A stretch of DNA of 6,918 nucleotides from an uncultured Candidatus Saccharibacteria bacterium (GTDB lineage: Bacteria > Patescibacteriota > Saccharimonadia > Saccharimonadales > Saccharimonadaceae), in the NCBI GenBank assembly GCA_937990205.1, contig CALKRO010000165.1:1-6918 (forward strand), written 5' to 3'. This document shows, piece after piece, positions 1-5,308 of this stretch; position 1 is the first letter of the stretch; each line of letters begins with the position of its first letter. A model generated the notes under the pieces. It worked only from the letters and a program-made list of their open reading frames with translations. It had not been told where the DNA came from and did not search any database. The position numbers and the translations under genes were made by a program.

Positions 1-32
1 AAAAATCAATACAATTATGCTTTTTTAAAATA

Positions 33-63
33 AAAAATAGCCCGTTAAGTTTAGGCTATTTTT
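33..63. terminator. Bidirectional rho-independent terminator after the DUF2207 gene
   Basis: A perfect 10-bp inverted repeat, AAAAATAGCC at 33-42 and GGCTATTTTT at 54-63, encloses an 11-base loop (43-53). Because the stem is flanked by A-runs on one side and T-runs on the other, it ends in a U-tract when transcribed in either direction. It sits 18 bases past the stop codon of the minus-strand DUF2207 gene and is its probable terminator. It could also serve a convergent gene to the left of the window. The first 32 bases are AT-rich and hold nothing else that I can recognise. Confidence 0.85.
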
Positions 64-80
64 ATAGGATTTAGCGGGGT

Positions 81-2036
81 TTACCAACCACCACCACCGC
101 CGCCGCCGGAGAAGCCACCGCCACTGGAGTAGCCAGAACCGCCACTGCTGCTACTGGTGGAATAAGTTGAGGACGAGCTGGAAATACTAGATGTGAAGCT
201 ACCAAAATCGGCATATGATAGCGCATACCAGGTTGGAATGGTGTAATCGGTGCCGAGTTCTTCGTAGTATTTGTCGAGATTCTTAATCCAGGTTTTTTCA
301 AGTCCAAAGAGCGCAGCATAGGGCAAAAGCTCTTCATAAAGATGAACAATTCCCTCTGGAGAAGTATCAACATCTTTGACATTTTGAAGAAAATTAATAC
401 GTTCACTTTCAGCAAGATTAATGTAATCTTTGAGGCCTTGCATGTAGACTACAACTTCGAGTCCGGCGTCAGTGAAATCACGATATTTTTTAGCAAAATG
501 ATTATAAGTAGAGGCGGCAATAGATGTACCGATGAAAATAGCGGCAGCTAATATAAAGAGCTCTGGCTTATAAATATAGAAAGAAGTGATATGGATGGTT
601 TGATCGGCAATGCGCAGAAGCCAAGAAAGGAGCTTCGGGAAGAATGGAAAGAACGAAGCGACGCCGAAAAGCATACCCCCAAAGATGATAATAAAATGAA
701 CCCCAATGATGCTATCGAGAACGCCCATTATGCCAGCTCTTTTGTTGTCTTCGGTTAAACCTTTTTCGGCGATATCAAGTTTGATATTCGTATCATAGCT
801 CATAATGAGTTGGTTGACCGAGTAGGAGTCATTTTGTTTGAGCTTGAAAGTTTCACCGACTTCGGGTAGGGTGGAAGATTGAGCCAAGACACGAAGCATG
901 GATTTTTCTTCGGAGCTGAGATTGTCGGTATTTAGGATTTTGACCGACCAAGATTGCTTCTTATTGAGGCCGAGGAAATTTTTTTCAATTGGATTTTTAA
1001 TGATGTCAATTTTCTTATGGACGGCTAAGCTAAGCACGGTGGCAGTCTTCTGATTAAGCGGAGTGAAGCTAAAGAAACCAGCTTGACCAACGGTGAGATC
1101 TTTTCGAGGTTGGTATTCCGGAACGCGGATTAAGCTCTTGTAGTGTTGATGTTTTTCGCGAACATGTTTTTGATAATTACGAATGATGCTGAAAATTGTA
1201 AAGAAAGAGGAAATACCAATAATAATACAGACTGCTACGGCAATGTAATTGTATTTCGGTGGGCGAATTTTGAAAGTGTCAGCCTTGATTGCGATAACAA
1301 AGGTTGCACCTTCGCCAGCCTTGAGATTATTTGCGGAAAAAGTAATGGAATTTTTGGTTTTTTCAATCTGACATTTATCCGTATCATTGGAGCGATAAGC
1401 ACCAGAGTAGCAGATAGGGTTACCAAAAATGGTGCTAGCAATCTCATCGGAAAAATGAAGCGTGCCGGAAACTTGCTCAAAAGGTTGCTTCCAGTCGACA
1501 CCGTTAATATTCCAGTAAAGTTCTTGATAAGCGCCGGAGATTGAGGAATTTGCAACATCTTTGAAGGCGGCGACGACATTATCGAAGCTATATTTAACCA
1601 CGTAAGTTTGTTCGCCGGAGACGTAAGTGTCAGCATTACCGATTTTGAGTTTAATGTTGGAATCGGAAACGCTGGATTCAAATTTTTCCGATTGGCCATT
1701 GCGAGTAACAGTAGCTTTAAAGGCGTATGGATCGTCAATAATTTGATTTCTGCCGGCTTGGTTGAAAATCGGAATGACGCGCATGATGCCGTGATTGGTG
1801 TTTTCGTGAGTGAAATTTGCCACTAAAGTTTCGGTAACATCAAGCTTAGAATAACCTTCGGCGTCTTTGGTTAGTTCGTAATCGGCATGAAAATTTTTGA
1901 AAGTAAAATCATTAACGGCGGAATTTTCACTGCTTGAGCTACTGCGCTTTTTACGCGCAAAAGTCGGTTCGGCAGAAACTAAGACGAGAGTAAAAATTGA
2001 TAGTAATAAAATAAACCTTAAAAAGAATTTCCTCAT
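81..2036 (-). CDS. DUF2207-family predicted membrane protein with Ser/Gly-rich tail
   Basis: 651 residues. The N-terminus is a signal peptide or anchor: basic MRK, a hydrophobic core at about 4-22, and an AxA-like cleavage site ending at Ala27, followed by a basic and Ser-rich stretch. Residues 43-252 match the DUF2207 ectodomain, with the typical adjacent elements 'ADYEL', 'VTETL' and 'NHGIMRVIP'. Cys209 and Cys222 could form a disulfide. A membrane segment lies at about 263-286. A cytoplasmic domain follows, containing the family-typical 'VPEYQPRKDLTVGQAGFF' (305-322), then two more hydrophobic segments at about 441-465 and 491-510. The tail (613-651) is Ser-rich and then Gly-rich, ending GFSGGGGGGGW, as is common in this family. 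The biochemical function of DUF2207 is not established; a cell-envelope role is inferred. The start codon is the only one downstream of the signal-like N-terminus and lies 6 bases after a -10 box. Family assignment is firm, function unknown. Confidence 0.9.
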   Translation of the reverse strand: MRKFFLRFILLLSIFTLVLVSAEPTFARKKRSSSSSENSAVNDFTFKNFHADYELTKDAEGYSKLDVTETLVANFTHENTNHGIMRVIPIFNQAGRNQIIDDPYAFKATVTRNGQSEKFESSVSDSNIKLKIGNADTYVSGEQTYVVKYSFDNVVAAFKDVANSSISGAYQELYWNINGVDWKQPFEQVSGTLHFSDEIASTIFGNPICYSGAYRSNDTDKCQIEKTKNSITFSANNLKAGEGATFVIAIKADTFKIRPPKYNYIAVAVCIIIGISSFFTIFSIIRNYQKHVREKHQHYKSLIRVPEYQPRKDLTVGQAGFFSFTPLNQKTATVLSLAVHKKIDIIKNPIEKNFLGLNKKQSWSVKILNTDNLSSEEKSMLRVLAQSSTLPEVGETFKLKQNDSYSVNQLIMSYDTNIKLDIAEKGLTEDNKRAGIMGVLDSIIGVHFIIIFGGMLFGVASFFPFFPKLLSWLLRIADQTIHITSFYIYKPELFILAAAIFIGTSIAASTYNHFAKKYRDFTDAGLEVVVYMQGLKDYINLAESERINFLQNVKDVDTSPEGIVHLYEELLPYAALFGLEKTWIKNLDKYYEELGTDYTIPTWYALSYADFGSFTSSISSSSSTYSTSSSSGGSGYSSGGGFSGGGGGGGW

Positions 2037-2042
2037 GGTTTA

Positions 2043-2051
2043 ATTTTACCA
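2043..2051 (-). promoter_or_regulatory. Extended -10 promoter of the DUF2207 gene (leaderless)
   Basis: On the minus strand the sequence reads TGGTAAAAT (2051 down to 2043): a TGN extension plus a -10 hexamer with five of six consensus bases. Only six bases (TAAACC) separate it from the ATG at 2036, so transcription should begin at or next to the start codon. No Shine-Dalgarno site is present. No good -35 is seen; the expected position falls within the duplicated ldh tail. Confidence 0.6.
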
Positions 2052-2055
2052 TAAA

Positions 2056-2119
2056 GCTAGAGGACTTCGCGTATGTAACGTTTGATTGCTAGAGAACTTC
2101 GCGCAGAGAACGTTTGATT
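2056..2119 (-). repeat. Tandem duplication of the ldh 3' end (2 x 32 bp)
   Basis: Two adjacent 32-base units, 2088-2119 (inside ldh) and 2056-2087 (outside), match at 27 of 32 positions. The inner unit encodes the ldh C-terminus IKRSLREVL plus TAG. The outer unit, read in its own frame on the same strand, encodes IKRYIREVL followed by its own TAG at 2059-2057. It is therefore a second, protein-like version of the ldh terminus left in the intergenic gap. Its 32-base period puts it out of the ldh frame, so it is not translated as part of LDH. See findings for interpretation. Confidence 0.85.
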
Positions 2120-3003
2120 ACATTAATGGAAGACTGCATGCGGATGGCTTCCATTTCGGTAAGTTCGGTATCGAGACGGCGCACGATTCCCTTGCGGCCG
2201 ACGATGGTCGGAAAACCGAAGAAGCAGTCGGAAAAATTATCATAAGTAGAAACTGGCAAAACACGATTTTCGTCATTAAAAATGCAATTCACGATACGAG
2301 TTACGCAGGCGCCGATGCCATAATAGGTGGCACCTTTTTTGTTGATAATTTCATAAGCCTGATTCTTAGTATCAGTTTCAATATTTTTGAGTTCAGAAGC
2401 TGAAATCAAATCTGTGATCGGTTGACCGCCAATATTAGCATTCGACCAGAGAGCGAATTCGCTATCCCCATGCTCGCCAACTTGATAAGCGTGGACAGAT
2501 TTTGGTGAAATACCGAGGCGGTTCGCAATATTATATTTAAGACGGGCGGAATCGAGTACGGTGCCGGAGCCGATAACTTTGTGACTTGGAAAACCAGAAT
2601 ATTCCATGACGAGGTAGGATAAAACATCGACTGGATTGGTGACCATGAGAAAAATACCTTGAAAGTCGTTTTTTACGAGATTTTCGACAATTTCTTTGAC
2701 GATTTTAGCATTACGGGTAAGGAGTTCAGTGCGGGTTTCGCCACCTTTTTTCTGGGCGGCGCCAGCGGTAATAATTACCAGATCGGTATCTTTGCTGTCC
2801 TTTTCGTAGGAGCCGGCATGAATTTTCATGAAATTCGGTGAAACGGCTAGAGTGTCGCGTAGGTCCATCGCCTCGCCTTCGGCATCGGCTTGGTCTTGGT
2901 CGATAAGAACCAGTTCATTGATGGCGTTATGGGAAGAAACCAAAGAAAAGCCAATGCTGGCACCCACGTTCCCTGTTCCAATAATCATTACTTTGTTCGA
3001 CAT
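2089..3003 (-). CDS. ldh: L-lactate dehydrogenase
   Basis: 304 residues, normal length for the NAD-dependent L-LDH family (pyruvate + NADH to L-lactate + NAD+, cytoplasmic; fermentative NAD+ regeneration). The Rossmann glycine motif GTGNVGAS is at 9-16, with Asp35 placed to bind the NAD ribose. The substrate loop (80-91) has Gln84 where malate dehydrogenases have Arg, and Arg91, favouring lactate. TNPVD holds Asn123. DSAR holds Asp151 and the pyruvate-binding Arg154. GEHGDSE holds catalytic His178. KGATYYGI (223-230) holds the conserved Thr226. The loop reads QKKGGETR rather than the usual QKPGETR, one residue longer. The ATG at 3003 is followed directly by the nucleotide-binding strand and preceded at 7 bases by AGGGTGG, a good ribosome-binding site. 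The stop is TAG. The 3' end is duplicated just downstream. Confidence 0.96.
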   Translation of the reverse strand: MSNKVMIIGTGNVGASIGFSLVSSHNAINELVLIDQDQADAEGEAMDLRDTLAVSPNFMKIHAGSYEKDSKDTDLVIITAGAAQKKGGETRTELLTRNAKIVKEIVENLVKNDFQGIFLMVTNPVDVLSYLVMEYSGFPSHKVIGSGTVLDSARLKYNIANRLGISPKSVHAYQVGEHGDSEFALWSNANIGGQPITDLISASELKNIETDTKNQAYEIINKKGATYYGIGACVTRIVNCIFNDENRVLPVSTYDNFSDCFFGFPTIVGRKGIVRRLDTELTEMEAIRMQSSINVIKRSLREVL

Positions 3004-3010
3004 AGTTTTT

Positions 3011-3035
3011 CCACCCTGAAATTAAAAATATTATA
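3011..3035 (-). promoter_or_regulatory. ldh promoter -10 box and ribosome-binding site
   Basis: On the minus strand a perfect TATAAT occupies 3035-3030 and the purine-rich AGGGTGG occupies 3017-3011, seven bases before the ATG. This implies a short leader of about 20 bases carrying a Shine-Dalgarno-like site, unlike the other promoters in this window. The -35 is weak (GTTAAA at 17-base spacing). The spacer contains a short direct repeat (ATAAGC ATAAGC, 3053-3042). Confidence 0.6.
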
Positions 3036-3069
3036 GAAATGCTTATGCTTATTTTAACATATTTTGCAA

Positions 3070-3189
3070 TTGGATTCGACGAGTGTACCAGTTAACATTA
3101 GTGGTGATAAGATTTAGATTTGACGAATATCCCAGTTGATATTGGCAATGGGAATCTTAAATTTGACGAACGTCCCAGTTAATACTAGC
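3070..3189 (-). repeat. Three tandem copies of the 3' end of the upstream gene
   Basis: Copy C (3157-3189) is the real end of the 269-residue gene and encodes ASINWDVRQI plus TAA. Copy B (3114-3146) encodes ANINWDIRQI plus TAA; the C-to-B period is 43 bases. B and C match at 27 of 33 positions, and all six differences are transitions, giving three synonymous codons, I/V and N/S. Copy A (about 3070-3102, 44 bases from B) matches B at 22 of 30 core positions and reads TNVNWYTRRI, with the stop changed to CAA. Copies are directly adjacent with no unique spacers, so this is not CRISPR. The 43- and 44-base periods place each copy in a different frame. Confidence 0.85.
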
Positions 3190-3966
3190 GGTAGCGACGT
3201 CGAGAAGGTTTTGCGGATTCCAGGTGGCAAGCGCGGCGATTTTGGCGGGAAGCATGCCGGTCCAGAGAGAAAGTGGAGTGAAATTAGTGTGATCAAGGCG
3301 AATGGTGTAGACTTCGCCAGCTTTGGCCATAATGATTTGGTCACTATGTAGCGTAATAAGAGTCAGTGGGTAGCTAATGGTAAATTTATGTAAGGTCTCA
3401 ATCACAGATGTGAGTGGCATGGAGAGTAGAAGCATTTTAGGAAAATAAATGGCTTGAAAAAGTTTTTGGAGTTGCGGCATCGTGGCGAGCAAAACGAGAT
3501 TTTCGTGTTGGAGATTTTCTTCGGCACTGTTTGTAATGATTTCAATAGCGTCACGGCAAGCTACTACTACTTGATTTTCGTGCAGTGATTTTAGGGCCTC
3601 GTTAACGGCGATGGAGGTGGTGGAATTTTTGGAAAAATTACCGGAAAGAAAAACCGTATCGGTAGAGAGAAAACTTTCGGTAAGTTTTTCGTGACGGTCG
3701 AATGATCCGGAAGGGGTGGATTTGAGAAAATCGATATAATTAATCACCGGAAGTTTGTTTTGAAGGGCGTCTGGTAAAAATAATTTAAGAGTTTTAAGGG
3801 GCAATTTTTCGAGAAACTCGGTAGTGCGAATTTCACTTAAAAAGTTTTCACTATTACCACCAAAAATTGAGAGACGACCAGATTTTTGAGTAGGAATATT
3901 CCATAAAATATTGTGGTCTTCATTGCCGATAAGTTTATGCCAGTAGGTGAAATTATTAGGATTCAT
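3157..3966 (-). CDS. Uncharacterised protein, possible degenerate ribokinase-fold (NAD(P)HX dehydratase-like) protein
   Basis: 269 residues from the ATG at 3966. An in-frame TTG at 3981, four bases after the xth stop, would add five residues; neither has a clear ribosome-binding site, and ATG is preferred. I do not recognise a close family, but blocks fall in the order seen in CARKD/NnrD dehydratases: SGRLSIFGGNSENF (29-42, Gly-rich first strand), DTVFLSGNFSKNSTT (103-117), VVVACRDAIEII (133-144, cf. the 'DADaLnll' strand), LVLLATMPQLQKLF (157-170, cf. 'LTPHPGEfarL'), LITLHSDQIIMA (203-214, cf. 'vvLKGa.tvIa') and PLSLWTGMLPAKIAAL (231-246, cf. 'GsGDvLaGiia'). The GxGD catalytic aspartate is absent (WTGMLP), so it is probably not a standard active enzyme. 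No signal peptide or clear membrane segment. It is last in the smpB-xth unit. Two degenerate copies of its 3' end follow. Gene is real; function is a low-confidence inference. Confidence 0.75.
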   Translation of the reverse strand: MNPNNFTYWHKLIGNEDHNILWNIPTQKSGRLSIFGGNSENFLSEIRTTEFLEKLPLKTLKLFLPDALQNKLPVINYIDFLKSTPSGSFDRHEKLTESFLSTDTVFLSGNFSKNSTTSIAVNEALKSLHENQVVVACRDAIEIITNSAEENLQHENLVLLATMPQLQKLFQAIYFPKMLLLSMPLTSVIETLHKFTISYPLTLITLHSDQIIMAKAGEVYTIRLDHTNFTPLSLWTGMLPAKIAALATWNPQNLLDVATASINWDVRQI

Positions 3967-3985
3967 GATATTAGAATTCAAAATA

Positions 3986-4834
3986 TTAAAAATTTAGGGT
4001 GATAGAAATTGGACAGTGGTCAGAACCGAGAATGGTTTCGTAAATTTCGGCGGCTTCGAGATTTTTTTCGAGTGATTTAGATATGAAGAAATAATCAATG
4101 CGCCAGCCGATATTATTTTCGCGCGCCTTCCCCCAGTGTGACCACCAAGTATAGCGAGCAGTGTCGGGATTTAGTGCGCGAAAAGTATCGATAAAATCTT
4201 GTTTAAGAATTTCCGAAATTCCCTCACGTTCTTCTTGGGTGAAGCCGGCGTTTTTAGTATTTTGCTTCGGGCGTGCGAGGTCAATTTCTTGATGTGCGGC
4301 ATTAAAATCACCACAAACTACCACCGGTTTGGTTTTTTCGAGATGTTTTAAATAAGCTAAAAAGAGCGGATCCCAAAGTTCATGACGTAGTTTGAGACGC
4401 GATAAATCAGTTTTGGAATTTGGGGTGTAAACATTAACTAGATAGAAATTTTCAGTTTCAAGCGTGAGGACACGACCTTCAGAAAACGGTGAACCAAAAC
4501 TGTCATTTATGAGAAGCTTTGATTTTTTTTGATCAAAATCGGGACTTTTAAAATATTCGGAAAGATTAGTTTCGGTAGATAGAATTGGTAAATTAGTTTT
4601 TGCGATTGTCATAGTACCAGAATAGCCTGGTCGGACGGCGGAATTCCAATGTAACTGATAATTTTCTAGTGGAGTATCTAAAATTTCTTTTTCAACTTGC
4701 TCGGGTTTAGCTTTAACTTCTTGGAAACAACAAAAATCTGGATTTTGTTCGTTTAGAAAATTTTGGATGGCCTGTTTTTTTAAGACAGCACGCAGGCCAT
4801 TCACGTTCCAGGAAAAAAGACGAATTTTAGACAT
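3986..4834 (-). CDS. xth: Exodeoxyribonuclease III / AP endonuclease (EEP family)
   Basis: 282 residues. ExoIII-type enzymes incise DNA 5' of abasic sites and trim 3' blocking groups in base-excision repair, using Mg2+. Hallmarks in order: FSWNVNGLR (7-15, Asn10/Asn12), CFQEVK (36-41, metal ligand Glu39), RPGYSGTM (68-75), NVYTPNS (134-140, Tyr136), GDFNAAH (175-181, Asp176 and Asn178), GFTQEER (197-203), YTWWS with ARENNIGWRIDYFFIS (228-252, Asp247) and GSDHCPI (270-276, Asp272-His273 pair). The frame stays open upstream to 5059, but that stretch lies in smpB and lacks family similarity. The start at 4834 is set by the canonical N-terminus and by AAGGAA (4848-4843) eight bases upstream. It overlaps the smpB stop by eight bases (ATGTCTAA), suggesting coupled translation. 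An extended stretch at about 92-118 appears longer than in typical members. Stop TAA. Confidence 0.95.
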   Translation of the reverse strand: MSKIRLFSWNVNGLRAVLKKQAIQNFLNEQNPDFCCFQEVKAKPEQVEKEILDTPLENYQLHWNSAVRPGYSGTMTIAKTNLPILSTETNLSEYFKSPDFDQKKSKLLINDSFGSPFSEGRVLTLETENFYLVNVYTPNSKTDLSRLKLRHELWDPLFLAYLKHLEKTKPVVVCGDFNAAHQEIDLARPKQNTKNAGFTQEEREGISEILKQDFIDTFRALNPDTARYTWWSHWGKARENNIGWRIDYFFISKSLEKNLEAAEIYETILGSDHCPISITLNF

Positions 4835-5264
4835 GTAAGCGCTTCCTTGCTTCGCGATCGAGGTCACGATTTTTAATCGAAACACGCTTGTCATAGCGTT
4901 TTTTACCGGTAGCGAGGGAGACCTCGATTTTAATATAGCGGCCACCACCGAATAATTTAGTCGGTACGATAGTATTGCCGAGTTGTTTAGATTTTTCGAG
5001 TGAGTGAAGTTGTTTTTTGGTAATAAGCAGACGAATATTGCGTGCAGTTTCGGCGCCAAGTGTAAGGTTATTTAGCCAGAGTTCGTCATCCTTAATAGTG
5101 ACAAATGAGCCTTTAAGTTGGACGTGGTGATCACGAATTAGGCGGACTTCCGGTCCGGTCAGACTCATACCGCAGATAATTTTATCGCCAAGATGATAAT
5201 CAAAACTCGCACGACGGTTGACGGCGACAGAAGAGGTTTGCTTTGGTTTTGATTTTTTACCCAT
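4827..5264 (-). CDS. smpB: SsrA (tmRNA)-binding protein SmpB
   Basis: 145 residues, slightly short for the family (about 150-160). SmpB binds the tRNA-like domain of tmRNA and brings it to stalled ribosomes for trans-translation. Evidence: a basic N-terminus; VNRRASFDY (15-23), the conserved 'N(R/K)RA.hdY' start of the OB-fold; the GPEVRLIRD block (37-45, cf. 'GwEVKSlR'); NTIVPTKLF (97-105); IKIEVSLATGKKRYDKR (111-127), the most conserved C-terminal signature; then a basic helix IKNRDLDREARKR (130-142) of the kind that enters the mRNA channel. The usual 'RxRKLLLh' segment is diverged (RNIRLLITKKQL, 75-86) and the loop before it is short. It is the first gene of a probable operon with xth and the 269-residue protein, read from a promoter immediately before its ATG. 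The tmRNA gene itself is not in the window. Confidence 0.94.
   Translation of the reverse strand: MGKKSKPKQTSSVAVNRRASFDYHLGDKIICGMSLTGPEVRLIRDHHVQLKGSFVTIKDDELWLNNLTLGAETARNIRLLITKKQLHSLEKSKQLGNTIVPTKLFGGGRYIKIEVSLATGKKRYDKRVSIKNRDLDREARKRLHV
4843..4848 (-). promoter_or_regulatory. Ribosome-binding site deciding the xth start
   Basis: AAGGAA on the minus strand, eight bases before the ATG at 4834 and inside the smpB coding sequence. It supports the internal start over the long upstream extension of the same frame. Confidence 0.6.
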
Positions 5265-5270
5265 AGCTTA

Positions 5271-5279
5271 ATTATAACA
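5271..5279 (-). promoter_or_regulatory. Extended -10 promoter of smpB (leaderless)
   Basis: The minus strand reads TGTTATAAT (5279-5271): a perfect TATAAT preceded by TGN. Six bases (TAAGCT) separate it from the smpB ATG at 5264, so the transcript should start at or beside the start codon. There is no ribosome-binding site and no convincing -35. The spacing is identical to that before the DUF2207 gene. Confidence 0.7.
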
Positions 5280-5295
5280 GATACTAAAAGTGTTA

Positions 5296-5301
5296 TATAA
5301 T
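5296..5301 (+). promoter_or_regulatory. -10 promoter box of the GT4 glycosyltransferase (leaderless)
   Basis: A perfect TATAAT ends seven bases (AGAGATT) before the ATG at 5309, leaving no room for a normal leader; the expected transcription start coincides with the ATG. A TG lies at 5291-5292. The divergent smpB box is 19 bases away, so the whole 44-base intergenic region consists of two back-to-back promoters that probably share or exclude polymerase. No clear -35 hexamer. Confidence 0.65.
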
Positions 5302-5308
5302 AGAGATT

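Noticed and set aside
1235..1738. 167-codon minus-strand frame inside the DUF2207 gene
   Set aside because: Shadow frame; the overlapping DUF2207 frame shows clear signal peptide, domain and membrane features, while this one shows no motif.
3070..3199. Tandem repeats as a small CRISPR array
   Set aside because: Units are directly adjacent without unique spacers, are imperfect, and the first is the 3' end of a gene; they encode related peptides.
3114..3344. A 76-codon minus-strand reading frame ending in repeat copy B
   Set aside because: It runs antisense in phase to nothing recognisable and overlaps the 269-residue gene in another frame; only its end is meaningful, as the duplicated terminus.
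3967..3988. Palindrome around GAATTC between xth and the next gene as a terminator
   Set aside because: The arms pair imperfectly, are AT-only outside the six-base core and lack a T-tract; the gap of about 20 bases suggests co-transcription.
4835..5059. 75-residue N-terminal extension of exonuclease III
   Set aside because: It lies wholly within smpB in another frame and has no family similarity; the ATG at 4834 has a ribosome-binding site and begins at the canonical ExoIII N-terminus.
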